A DNA stretch of 40,165 nucleotides from Clostridium bowmanii (GTDB lineage Bacteria > Bacillota > Clostridia > Clostridiales > Clostridiaceae). The notes beneath the pieces were generated by a model. It was not told the origin of the DNA and searched no databases. It saw only the letters and a program-made list of their open reading frames with translations. The position numbers were made by a program, and so were the translations under genes. The stretch is from NCBI RefSeq assembly GCF_018861315.1, contig NZ_JAHLDL010000039.1:1-40165 (forward strand). The letters are read 5' to 3'. This document shows, in pieces, positions 32,371-40,165 of the stretch (position 1 is its first letter; the number at the start of each line of letters is the position of its first letter).

Positions 32371-33296
32371 TACAAAATGCTCCTTTCTAAGGACTCATTA
32401 ACAAGCACAAAGTGATCAGCTTCCACTTCAACCCAAGTGTTCTTATAATTATTAGAGTCATCAGGCCTCGGATCATAAACTTCTATAACTCTTTTTCTTT
32501 CGATTCTAGGGTCGGGTATTGGAATTGCAGAAAGCAATGCACGAGTATACGGATGAACAGGATTATTAAATAATTTTTCTGTTTCCGCAAGTTCCACTAT
32601 TTTACCTTTGTGAATTATGGCTAATCTATCTGTAGTGAAACGTACTACTGATAAATCGTGGGAAATAAGCAAATAAGTTAACCCTTTTTCCTTTTGCAGA
32701 TTAGATAATAAATTTAAAACCTGAGCACGAATAGATACATCTAAAGCAGAAATAGGCTCATCTGCAATAATAAGCTCAGGGTCCATAACTAAGGCTCTAG
32801 ATATGCCAATACGTTGCCGTTGACCTCCAGAAAATTCATGAGGAAATCTACTTGAAAATTCAGGAAGAAGACCTACATCAAGTAGTGCTTTTTCTACTTT
32901 GACTTTCCTCTCTTCTTCATTTTTAAAGTTCTTTAAGTTATATAAACCCTCTGATACTATATAATCTACTTTAGCTCTTTCGTTTAATGAGGCCATGGGA
33001 TCTTGAAATATCATTTGAATCTTTCTAGTTACCTCTTTATCCAGCTCCCGACTAATCTTACCATTGATTTTTTTCCCTTTAAAAAATATTTCGCCCCCAG
33101 CTGTCTCGTTAATTCTAGCTATAGCCCTACCAATAGTAGTTTTACCAGAACCAGATTCTCCCACAAGCCCAAAAGTTTCACCTTTATATATATTGAAGCT
33201 AACATCATCAACAGCTGTATATGCTTTTTTCTTTTTTCCAAACCTAACACTGAGATTTTTCACCTCTAATAAAATTTCCTTGGATTTGTCCCTCAT
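32370..33296 (-). CDS. oppF: Oligopeptide ABC transporter ATP-binding protein (OppF/DppF)
   Basis: Second ATPase of a peptide importer. The ABC domain has Walker [13 protein letters not shown], signature [17 protein letters not shown], Walker [13 protein letters not shown] and the H-loop [10 protein letters not shown], followed by the family's oligopeptide C-terminal region ([19 protein letters not shown]). I prefer ATG at 33294-33296 because GGGGGAG lies 8 nt before it; the GTG 3 codons upstream sits against the ribosome binding site. ATG follows the OppD stop by one base (TAA, T, ATG). The C-terminal [21 protein letters not shown] tail is typical for the subfamily. Confidence 0.94.
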   Translation of the reverse strand: MRDKSKEILLEVKNLSVRFGKKKKAYTAVDDVSFNIYKGETFGLVGESGSGKTTIGRAIARINETAGGEIFFKGKKINGKISRELDKEVTRKIQMIFQDPMASLNERAKVDYIVSEGLYNLKNFKNEEERKVKVEKALLDVGLLPEFSSRFPHEFSGGQRQRIGISRALVMDPELIIADEPISALDVSIRAQVLNLLSNLQKEKGLTYLLISHDLSVVRFTTDRLAIIHKGKIVELAETEKLFNNPVHPYTRALLSAIPIPDPRIERKRVIEVYDPRPDDSNNYKNTWVEVEADHFVLVNESLERSIL

Positions 33297-33297
33297 A

Positions 33298-34398
33298 TTA
33301 ATCACTCCCCCACTTCTCTAATAGCACTTTAAGTGCTTCAGGTGGTTCTACACTTGGCGATCTAGGATCCAATAGCCAGGTTTTAGCTTTATGAGTAGGA
33401 CTTATCGTAAAATATGGTGGTCTTAAAACAAAATCTATTTTTAATGCCTTAGGGTTACGTGATGCAAAGGCATCCCCTTTGATTTCATTAAATAAATTTG
33501 GCGGTGTGCCCTTGATAGAATATAGTGGTTCCCCCTTTACCCCAAGCTGTGGAAGGGAGGACAATAATGCCCATGTATATGGATGTTTTGCATTATAAAA
33601 AATTTCTTCTGCGCATCCAATCTCTACTATATCGCCACCATACATAACTGCAATTCTATCCGCAACTTTCGCAACCACACCCAAATCATGGGTTATATAA
33701 ATAATTGATAGTTTATATTTGTTTTGCAAATTCTTTAGGAGTTGAAGTATTTGAGCTTGAATTGTGACATCGAGTGCTGTGGTAGGTTCATCGCAGATAA
33801 GTATTTTAGGAAGACAAGCAATAGCAATAGCAATAACTACTCTTTGCCTCATTCCACCTGAGAATTCATGTGGAAATTGATTATACCTAACCTCAGGGCT
33901 AGATATTCCAACATCTTTTAGTATGTCTAGCACAATATTCTTAGCTATTTTACCTCTAAGACCTTGATGAAGTTCCACCGCTTCTACAATTTGTTTTCCA
34001 ATAGTTTTAAGAGGATTAAGTGCAGTCATAGGATCTTGAAATACCATTGCGATTTCTTTTCCACGAATTTTAAGCCAAGGCTTTTCACTTTTGAATTTAC
34101 CTATGTCCTCGTTTTTATACATAATACTTCCGGAATCAACCCATCCATTCCCATCAAGCAGTCCTATAAATGACTTAGCAAAAACTGATTTTCCAGAACC
34201 AGACTCACCAACTATAGCTAGGCTCTCTCCTTGATATAGATCTAAAGAGGCTTCTCTAATAGCAGTTAGTGTACGCCCCCTTAAACTAAACTTAATAATT
34301 AAATTTACAACTGATAAAACTATTTTTTTATCCTTATAAATTTCAGAAGTATAATCTTCTACTATATTCTCATCAATATTTTTTAACTTAACTTCCAT
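33298..34398 (-). CDS. oppD: Oligopeptide ABC transporter ATP-binding protein (OppD/DppD)
   Basis: First ATPase of the importer, 366 aa. ABC motifs are [11 protein letters not shown] (Walker A, about 57-67), [31 protein letters not shown] and YITHDLGVV, and the C-terminal oligopeptide-binding extension includes [35 protein letters not shown] and further segments that in relatives hold an Fe-S cluster; the usual cysteine cluster is absent here. An N-terminal extension of about 25 residues precedes the domain. RBS AGGAGG-like (AAGGAGGTTC) precedes the ATG. Confidence 0.94.
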   Translation of the reverse strand: MEVKLKNIDENIVEDYTSEIYKDKKIVLSVVNLIIKFSLRGRTLTAIREASLDLYQGESLAIVGESGSGKSVFAKSFIGLLDGNGWVDSGSIMYKNEDIGKFKSEKPWLKIRGKEIAMVFQDPMTALNPLKTIGKQIVEAVELHQGLRGKIAKNIVLDILKDVGISSPEVRYNQFPHEFSGGMRQRVVIAIAIACLPKILICDEPTTALDVTIQAQILQLLKNLQNKYKLSIIYITHDLGVVAKVADRIAVMYGGDIVEIGCAEEIFYNAKHPYTWALLSSLPQLGVKGEPLYSIKGTPPNLFNEIKGDAFASRNPKALKIDFVLRPPYFTISPTHKAKTWLLDPRSPSVEPPEALKVLLEKWGSD

Positions 34399-34467
34399 TT
34401 TGAACCTCCTTGTTTCTAGTAGGAATATGATATATTAATTTTGATTCGAATTTTAAGGAAGTTGCCT

Positions 34468-35436
34468 CTAAACGTGATTTCTAGGATCAGAAGCATCTGC
34501 AAAAGTATTACCAATTACATAGAAAGATATAGTAATAACTGAAAGGACTACTGCTGGAAAAATTAGTTGATATCTTAAAGAAGGAACCATCATTATAATT
34601 CTTCCCTCATTTATAAGATTTCCAAGTGAAGGTGTGTTTAAAGGCAGCCCTAGGCCAATGTAGGTTAGAAACACTTCGGCTCCTATAGCCATTGGAATAG
34701 CTAGTGCTAATTGAAGCATAATTACTGAAACTAAATACGGAAGTAAATTTTTTGTAATAATTCTACTTATAGGAGTCCCCAGACACCTTGAAGCTAAATT
34801 ATATTCTCTATCACGAATTATAATTATTTGGTTACGTACAAATCTAGCCATACCTAACCAATTTGTAAGACACATAGCAACCACCAAAGTGAGAATACTA
34901 GGCCTCAAAATGTAGGCCAATAACACCATAATAATTGTATTCGGAATATTGTCCAGTACATTATAAATCTCTGTTATGATCCCATCTAATGCTCGAACGT
35001 AACCCCATAAGCATCCAACCGTTATTCCAATAATTCCTTGCCATACTCCCACTAATATTCCTATTAAAAGTGAGGTCCTGGTTCCACTCCATATTCGAGA
35101 CCAAAGGTCCTGCCCTATAGAATTAGTACCAAACAAGAACTCACTATCTGGTGCTTGATTTCTTAGTTGAATGCCGGTATTCACGTTATTATAGATCATA
35201 GTAGGTGATTTCTGATTTGGTAAATATGGCTGTACCACCGTATAAGTAATTAAAACTGTTATTATAATCAGTAGGGTTGTAGCCACTTTATTTTTTAAAA
35301 ACACTTGGAAAGTAGATTGCCAATAGGAATAATTAGAGTACCCAGTCCTCTCTGCCCCACTCTCATCATAGTTTGCAAAATCAAAGAGTGAAGGGTCAAT
35401 GTCATTTAGTCTCTTATCGAATTTCGTATTACTCAT
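34468..35436 (-). CDS. oppC: Oligopeptide ABC transporter permease (OppC/DppC)
   Basis: The 322-aa membrane protein has a hydrophilic N-terminal stretch of about 50 residues (the OppC_N type), a first helix near 55-70 (VATTLLIIITVLITYTVVQP), then an extracytoplasmic loop and five helices. The EAA-like loop reads GAEVFLTYIGLGLPLNTPSLGNLINEG, standard for OppC. It starts within the oppB stop (ATGA overlap, 35433-35436), so they are co-translated. Confidence 0.94.
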   Translation of the reverse strand: MSNTKFDKRLNDIDPSLFDFANYDESGAERTGYSNYSYWQSTFQVFLKNKVATTLLIIITVLITYTVVQPYLPNQKSPTMIYNNVNTGIQLRNQAPDSEFLFGTNSIGQDLWSRIWSGTRTSLLIGILVGVWQGIIGITVGCLWGYVRALDGIITEIYNVLDNIPNTIIMVLLAYILRPSILTLVVAMCLTNWLGMARFVRNQIIIIRDREYNLASRCLGTPISRIITKNLLPYLVSVIMLQLALAIPMAIGAEVFLTYIGLGLPLNTPSLGNLINEGRIIMMVPSLRYQLIFPAVVLSVITISFYVIGNTFADASDPRNHV

Positions 35437-36377
35437 CTAGTGCCTCCTTGCTTATCTAGATTAATACGTGGATCAAAACCCGCCATAAGCATGTCTCCTA
35501 GAAAAAGACTAATAATACCAACCGAAGCATATATTAAAACTAATGCTTGAACTATAGGATTATCCTGTCTTTGAATAGTATCAACAAGTAATCCGCCAGT
35601 ACCTGGTATTGAGTATAGCGATTCAATATATATAGATCCTACTAAAGTATATAAGATAGATGCTGGTAAATACTGAGCCATAGGAACAAATGCATTTCTA
35701 AGTACATGTTTTTTCATTATAACTTTATTACTAAGTCCCTTAGCTCTAGCAAGTTTTATATAATCCTTATTTAATTCATCTACCATATAACGTCTCATCC
35801 ACATTGCATATCCAGCAGTTGGTCCAAGCGACATAGATAAAACAGGAAGTATAAAGCTTAATGGGTTACCTTTATCAAATAGTATTGGAAGTTTAAATAT
35901 ATCTGTCACATAAAGCTGCAAAAAAAGATAATAAACCGCAGCTGGTACCGCATTTATAAATACAATATATCCATTGCCTAACTTGTCCCAAAATTTATTT
36001 TTGCTTCTAGCCATTAATATTCCAGAGCTAATGCCTGATACAAGAGCAATTGCCAGAGCTCCTAGCCCAAAATATAAGGAGTAGAAAATTTTAGAATTAA
36101 TAATTTCAGTAACTGCAACTTTAGGCCTATATGTAATGGAAGTGCCTAAATCACCTTTAGCTAAACCCTTGTAAAAATTTCCGAGTTGATGGTACCAAGG
36201 GTCCCTTAATCCCAAATTCGTCAAGATTGATTCTCTTTGTACTAAATCCAATTTTTCATAACCCTGCCCAAAATATCCTTCTTCCGGCATTAACCTCATG
36301 AATAAAAAAACAATTGTAATTACAATAAAAAGTGTGACTATAGATTTTCCCAATCTTTTTAACGAATATTTTAACAA
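35433..36377 (-). CDS. oppB: Oligopeptide ABC transporter permease (OppB/DppB)
   Basis: The 314-aa permease has six helices and the family's GYGFxQ-like PEEGYFGQGY and GLRDPWYHQLGNFYKGLAKGDLGTS loop and ESLYSIPGTGGLLVDTIQRQDNP as EAA-like region. The helix order is that of the binding-protein-dependent family. It begins 81 nt after oppA, with a hairpin between. Partner of OppC. Confidence 0.94.
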   Translation of the reverse strand: MLKYSLKRLGKSIVTLFIVITIVFLFMRLMPEEGYFGQGYEKLDLVQRESILTNLGLRDPWYHQLGNFYKGLAKGDLGTSITYRPKVAVTEIINSKIFYSLYFGLGALAIALVSGISSGILMARSKNKFWDKLGNGYIVFINAVPAAVYYLFLQLYVTDIFKLPILFDKGNPLSFILPVLSMSLGPTAGYAMWMRRYMVDELNKDYIKLARAKGLSNKVIMKKHVLRNAFVPMAQYLPASILYTLVGSIYIESLYSIPGTGGLLVDTIQRQDNPIVQALVLIYASVGIISLFLGDMLMAGFDPRINLDKQGGTR

Positions 36378-36415
36378 TCGCTTCCACCCCCCATTTATCC
36401 TTTAATAATATGTAA

Positions 36416-36449
36416 TTAGCAAGGATGTTAAAATAACCATCCTTGCTAA
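36416..36449 (-). terminator. Hairpin between oppA and oppB (partial terminator or mRNA stabiliser)
   Basis: TTAGCAAGGATG and CATCCTTGCTAA form an 11-12-bp stem with a short inner GTT/AAC extension and no long T-run after it (TTACATATTATT). Such hairpins between binding-protein and permease genes usually reduce or protect transcripts so that the binding protein is made in excess. Confidence 0.75.
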
Positions 36450-36458
36450 TATTTTTGT

Positions 36459-38312
36459 TTATTTTGCAGTGGCAGCTACCTTAAGTGCTGTAGCTCGTCC
36501 TGTTTGCCAAGTTTCAAACCCACTTTTATACGTCTCTGTATTCATTGCTTTATCCATAATCTTTTGCCCTTTAAATTTATTCGCAGAAACTCCAAATGGT
36601 GAATAAGGTGATGTAAATGGCTCTAACCGTGTAGCTATAAAACCACCACCACCTAAACTATAAGGTATAACAAGAGCTTCATCAATTAAGAATTGTTCTG
36701 CCTCTGAAAATAACTTATAACGTTTTTCAGTATTTAAAACTTCTGCCTTTGCAGCATTAACCATATTCTCATATTTGCCCTTACCACTCGCATCTTTATA
36801 TTCAGTAGCTAAATTGATGAACCCATAATTACTTTCTGAGGTAAATGGATCTGTATAAGTTTGTGGATCTGCATAATCTGGTCCCCAGTTACATTCCATA
36901 AGCGAATAATTGCCAGCACGTCTTGTTGCATTTAAGAATCCAGTAGGTGGATATGGCAATATAATTATATCAATGTAATCTGCTCCTAGTAGCTTCTCCA
37001 TTTGCTGTTCTATTACCTGTGCCCTATTAGTCCAGTCTGAAGAAGCCGTACTATATGGCATCACTATTTTTACTGGGAATGTAACTTTCCCTTTTAGTTC
37101 TTCCATTGCTTTAGTTTTAAAGTCTTTGGCCTTAACACTATCAAAGTTGCTTTTAGCGGAAGTGGCTGCAAGTGTTCCTAACGCAGTATAATCTACACCC
37201 TTTATATCTATGAAATTTTTAGGTGTAATTGTATTACTTAATCTTCTTTCTGGTTCATAAGGTTCTGCAGTCATCATGGCTGCTTTTTTATCTAAGGCAC
37301 TAAAAAGTGACTTACGGAAATTCGAATTATTAACAGCTAATTTCCAATTTTTAGGTTCATACTTTGCATCGAATTTTGGTTGAAAATTGAAAGCATAAAA
37401 ATATGAATAGAATGTAGTTGCAATAGGTCGTACTGTTTCTTTTTTAGTCACATCCTTCATCCATTCATCAATGGATGACGTAGGAATTATAGCATCAGTA
37501 ATTTGTCCCCTTGAAAATAATTCTGGTGAAAGTGTAGTTGCTTCCTTATTATAGCTATAAGTTAATTTCTTAATAAACACATTCTCTTTATCCCAATAAT
37601 TTTCATTTGCAACAAACACTCTAGAATTTTGTGGTTCAAAGGTTTGCAAAAGATAGGCACCATTATATAGTAAATTCTTATTGTCTGTACCAAACTTAGC
37701 TCCAACTTCTCCTAAAAATTTTCCGTTAATTGGCATGAAACAAACATAAGTAAGCATTGATAAAAAGTAAGGTTTAATTGATTCTAAGGTATACTCTAAT
37801 ACATATTTACTCTTTGCCTTAACACCAACCTCCGAAAAATCTTTTACTTCTCCCTTATAATACTTTTCTCCATTTTTCAGAGCACTATAAGCAATATTAG
37901 CTGTTTCTGAATTATTTTTTTTATCAAGTACATATTTCATTGAATCTACAAAATCTTGAGCCTCTACCTGCGCATATTCTTTTCCATCATTAGTTACCCA
38001 TTTAACACCTTCACGCAAATTAAATGTCCAAATAAGTCCATCACTAGATACACTCCAATCTTTTGCCAAAGAAGGTTTTACTACACCATATTTATCATAG
38101 TCTACTAAACAATCCACTAAATTCGCTGCTGCCGCAAATTCATTTTCGCTAGCCGTAACTAAATAATTTAGTGTAGTAAGTTCTCCAGAGTATACAGTAG
38201 AATACTCTTGCTTAACCTCTGTAGTGCTTGTCTTTGTATCTGCTTTTTTACACCCGGATAGCATTGAAATACTTAACATAGCGGTAAGCATTAATGAAAT
38301 ACCTTTTTTCAT
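36459..38312 (-). CDS. oppA: Oligopeptide-binding lipoprotein (OppA/DppA, SBP family 5)
   Basis: The 617-aa protein is a lipoprotein of a peptide ABC importer. The signal peptide (KKGISLMLTAMLSISM) ends in lipobox LSGC with C21 to be lipidated; a short Lys/Thr linker follows. The mature part is a type-5 binding protein: RGVKWVTNDGKEYAQVEAQDFVDSMKYVLD, VFVANENYWDKENVFIKKLTYSY and a C-terminal IDEALVIPYSLGGGGFIATRLEPF region. It is somewhat longer than the 540-590 aa typical. Ligand specificity cannot be read from motifs; the context suggests murein peptides or D-Ala-containing peptides. It has its own promoter upstream. RBS AAAGGGGG precedes the ATG. Confidence 0.95.
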   Translation of the reverse strand: MKKGISLMLTAMLSISMLSGCKKADTKTSTTEVKQEYSTVYSGELTTLNYLVTASENEFAAAANLVDCLVDYDKYGVVKPSLAKDWSVSSDGLIWTFNLREGVKWVTNDGKEYAQVEAQDFVDSMKYVLDKKNNSETANIAYSALKNGEKYYKGEVKDFSEVGVKAKSKYVLEYTLESIKPYFLSMLTYVCFMPINGKFLGEVGAKFGTDNKNLLYNGAYLLQTFEPQNSRVFVANENYWDKENVFIKKLTYSYNKEATTLSPELFSRGQITDAIIPTSSIDEWMKDVTKKETVRPIATTFYSYFYAFNFQPKFDAKYEPKNWKLAVNNSNFRKSLFSALDKKAAMMTAEPYEPERRLSNTITPKNFIDIKGVDYTALGTLAATSAKSNFDSVKAKDFKTKAMEELKGKVTFPVKIVMPYSTASSDWTNRAQVIEQQMEKLLGADYIDIIILPYPPTGFLNATRRAGNYSLMECNWGPDYADPQTYTDPFTSESNYGFINLATEYKDASGKGKYENMVNAAKAEVLNTEKRYKLFSEAEQFLIDEALVIPYSLGGGGFIATRLEPFTSPYSPFGVSANKFKGQKIMDKAMNTETYKSGFETWQTGRATALKVAATAK

Positions 38313-38421
38313 TTTTTTCCCCCTTTATTTTTAATAGTGTACCAGATTTAATCTTTTCGATATAGACTTATACAATAATGGACTTTAATGGCTTTTAATT
38401 ACAAATAGTATTCTTTCTAAC

Positions 38422-38450
38422 ATTATAAACATTATCTACACTTAAATCAA
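38422..38450 (-). promoter_or_regulatory. Sigma-A promoter of the opp operon
   Basis: On the minus strand TTGATT (complement of 38445-38450), a 17-nt spacer and TATAAT (complement of 38422-38427) lie about 105 nt before the oppA start. It separates the transcription unit from the vanX-like gene upstream, although read-through is possible because no terminator is clear in 38313-38560. Confidence 0.75.
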
Positions 38451-38560
38451 TATGATTTTTGCAAATTTGATAATCTTTATAAGCATTCCTTCATTTTTTG
38501 TCAAATTCTGAATATAAGGTTTAGAAAAATACTAAACTCACAAATAACATTAGCTGCTCA

Positions 38561-39139
38561 TTACATAATAAAAAGTTCAAATTCTACATCAGTAATTTTA
38601 TATTCACTATAGTTACAGTCTTCAAAATGCCACCATTCAGTATCGATTGTAATAAATTCATATTTTTCCATAATGCCAGTTAAAAAATTAATATTTTTCA
38701 ATTCTTCTTCACTCATGCCTTCATAATTTCTGCAAGCCTTATCAGAGAAATCATCAAAATTCGAAGGCATTTTAAGTTCTTTTCCAAACTCATTAACGAG
38801 AGTTATATCAACCGCAGTACCAGAGCTATGTCTCGATCCCTTCTTGTTAGGATTTGCAATAAATCTTTCATCGAAAACAAGATCCCAAAATATCTTTTGT
38901 ACATACATTGGCCTATAAGCATCCCATATCTTTATTCTATATCCCAGTTTTTTAAATTCAGCATTGGCATTTATTAATTTTAATGCTGTTTCTCTCTGGA
39001 GAACACATACATTTACTGGATATACTACGGTTTTAGTAAAATTATCTGTTGTTGCATATTTTAAATCAAAAATAAAACTACTATCCATATCAGATACATT
39101 AACCAGATTATTTACTTCCCTAAAATATTTAATGGTCAT
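38561..39139 (-). CDS. D-alanyl-D-alanine dipeptidase (VanX/DdpX-type)
   Basis: A zinc dipeptidase of peptidase family M15D. The 192-aa protein is the right length (VanX has about 202), and the key residues are all present: R76 in WDAYRP, zinc ligands H104 and D111 in SRHSSGTAVD, E168 (catalytic base) and zinc ligand H171 in EWWHF. The His-Asp and Glu-His spacings equal those of VanX. Without a signal peptide it should act in the cytoplasm on D-Ala-D-Ala or other D,D-dipeptides. No vanA or vanH lies in the window, so a catabolic role like that of E. coli DdpX is likelier than glycopeptide resistance. Its ATG overlaps the preceding gene's stop by one base (TAATG). Confidence 0.93.
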   Translation of the reverse strand: MTIKYFREVNNLVNVSDMDSSFIFDLKYATTDNFTKTVVYPVNVCVLQRETALKLINANAEFKKLGYRIKIWDAYRPMYVQKIFWDLVFDERFIANPNKKGSRHSSGTAVDITLVNEFGKELKMPSNFDDFSDKACRNYEGMSEEELKNINFLTGIMEKYEFITIDTEWWHFEDCNYSEYKITDVEFELFIM

Positions 39140-39948
39140 TACAAATAATTCCTGTTATTATCTTCATTTTGTGCACTCCCCGAAATTAAGTATTCATAAG
39201 AAATTCTAGAAACTTTTCCTATTATATCTCTTGCATAATTATCACCAGTAGCATCAAAAGTCAGCATGATAAAAATATAATTTTTCCGCTTTGTATATAC
39301 TATGCCCACATCGTGATTTATATTAGTAAGGTTCCCAGTTTTGTGAGCTATAATAATTTTCTCATCAAGGTTAACCCTCATCATAGAATTGTCCAGTTGC
39401 ATTTTCATTATATCAAGCATTATGTCGCTGTAATTCACATTAACTAACTGCCCTTTGTTCATAAGTTCTAAAAGATTAGCCACATCGCGTGCCGTAGTAT
39501 AATTATCTATTCCTAATTTTCTAGAATCCAAATCCATCATTTTTCTTTTTAAAATGGTATCCTTAAAGCCTAGCTCCCCAATAAATTCATTTATCTTTTC
39601 TATTCCTATCATTTGTATAAGTTGATTTGTTGCAGTATTGTCACTTTGAATTATCATCAGTGTAATAAGGTCGCGAATTGTATAAGTATTCTTATCATCA
39701 AGAAGATATATAATGCTGTAGGGAACCCTCTCCTTCTCATTAATAGAGATTCTATCATTTAAATTCAGCTCACCATTTTTCACAAGTTGAAAAGTCTTTG
39801 CCATAATAAACAATTTTATTATGGAGGCTGAAGGTACCACTTCTCTATCATTTATAGAGCAAATTTTATCAGATTTTAAATCCTTAATTATAATAGAATA
39901 TTTTAGGTTTTTGTCTTTCATAAAGTCTAAGATCATACTTTTTAACAC
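39139..39948 (-). CDS. Serine hydrolase with class-A beta-lactamase fold, no signal peptide
   Basis: The 269-aa protein has the three active-site motifs of the penicillin-binding/beta-lactamase fold: S42-I-I-K45 (SxxK), S102-D103-N104 (SDN) and K203-T204-G205 (KTG). At the omega-loop place where class A enzymes have Glu166 in ExxLN, this protein reads KMMDLDSRKLG, with no matching glutamate, so hydrolysis of acylated beta-lactams should be poor and a DD-peptidase or esterase role is likelier. There is no signal peptide or lipobox, so it is predicted cytoplasmic. Start is GTG at 39946-39948 with GGAGG 7 nt before. It shares a TAATG overlap with the VanX-like gene. Confidence 0.9.
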   Translation of the reverse strand: MLKSMILDFMKDKNLKYSIIIKDLKSDKICSINDREVVPSASIIKLFIMAKTFQLVKNGELNLNDRISINEKERVPYSIIYLLDDKNTYTIRDLITLMIIQSDNTATNQLIQMIGIEKINEFIGELGFKDTILKRKMMDLDSRKLGIDNYTTARDVANLLELMNKGQLVNVNYSDIMLDIMKMQLDNSMMRVNLDEKIIIAHKTGNLTNINHDVGIVYTKRKNYIFIMLTFDATGDNYARDIIGKVSRISYEYLISGSAQNEDNNRNYL

Positions 39949-40045
39949 AGTGTCACCTCCATAAAATTACTTATTTATAGTTTATATTATTGAAATAACT
40001 ACATCAATATTAAGAAATTAATTAATTCACAAATATCTTAAAAAT

Positions 40046-40054
40046 ATTATATCA
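40046..40054 (-). promoter_or_regulatory. Possible extended -10 promoter of the serine hydrolase/VanX unit
   Basis: On the minus strand TGATATAAT (complement of 40046-40054) is an extended -10 (TGNTATAAT), about 100 nt before the GTG. A good -35 at standard spacing is not evident (TTGTAA with 19 nt). Confidence 0.45.
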
Positions 40055-40105
40055 CAAATTTTAACAATATTTACAACTTATACTCCGCACAATATATTAT
40101 AAAAT

Positions 40106-40134
40106 CCCTATATTTAATTTTAGGGTATTTTTTA
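40106..40134. terminator. Possible hairpin at the window end
   Basis: CCCTA (40106-40110) pairs with TAGGG (40121-40125) with a weak AT-rich interior and a T-run on the plus strand. The neighbouring gene lies beyond the window, so its direction is unknown. Confidence 0.4.
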
Positions 40135-40165
40135 CTTGTATTTTCAACAATACTACAAACTTTTA

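Noticed and set aside
38561-39139. Reading the VanX-type gene as part of a glycopeptide resistance cluster
   Set aside because: No vanH, vanA/B ligase or two-component genes nearby; the peptide importer context points to catabolism.

Overview
The window is AT-rich, has dense gene packing, strong AGGAGG-type ribosome binding sites, frequent TTG/GTG starts, Rho-independent terminators and a T-box leader. This fits a low-GC Gram-positive anaerobe of the Clostridium type. The species cannot be named from the sequence alone. No rRNA, tRNA or CRISPR array was seen.

Layout. 1-400: the end of an IS200/IS605-like element abuts a truncated metallo-beta-lactamase-fold gene. 641-5916 (minus): a branched-chain amino acid operon, ilvN-ilvC-ilvD-ilvB plus an undescribed 52-aa ORF, under a sigma-A promoter and a T-box with a probable isoleucine (AUC) specifier. 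6101-6971 (plus): a stand-alone adenylate kinase with a structured leader resembling a class-II cobalamin riboswitch. 7028-11958 (minus): a methyltransferase-like/TPR protein, a TauE/SafE permease and a MacB/LolD-type ABC transporter. 12068-12837 is a gene graveyard: a PTS IID relic and a HAD-phosphatase/membrane-protein chimera. 13143-14351: two TerD-family genes. 14657-17781 (plus): a DUF975 membrane protein, a TetR regulator killed by two in-frame stops, and an N-acyl-D-amino-acid deacylase. 17926-22471: surface-polymer genes (CDP-glycerol transferase family, TPR protein, polysaccharide deacetylase, flippase).

22727-29794 (minus) is a mannose-family PTS locus: levR-type sigma-54 activator, solitary EIIB, EIIAB, EIIC, EIID and manO (DUF956). 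A textbook -24/-12 promoter lies upstream of the solitary EIIB, and seven copies of a GTGTATYA/TRATACAC motif flank levR, which are good candidates for activator sites. The EIIAB-C-D-manO block uses CGN arginine codons and other C/G-ending codons unlike the AGA-using genes beside it, and a short EIID relic lies just downstream. Together these suggest replacement of a native permease by an acquired one.

30010-39948 (minus): a TspO-like membrane protein, an unknown 138-aa protein, and a peptide scavenging cluster made of a serine hydrolase with the class-A beta-lactamase fold, a VanX-type D-Ala-D-Ala dipeptidase, an OppABCDF importer and an S66 LD-carboxypeptidase. None of the three hydrolases has a visible signal peptide, so I infer import of cell-wall peptides followed by cytoplasmic breakdown of their D-amino-acid bonds. 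This cluster, the adk leader and the LevR repeat system are the most interesting parts of the window.
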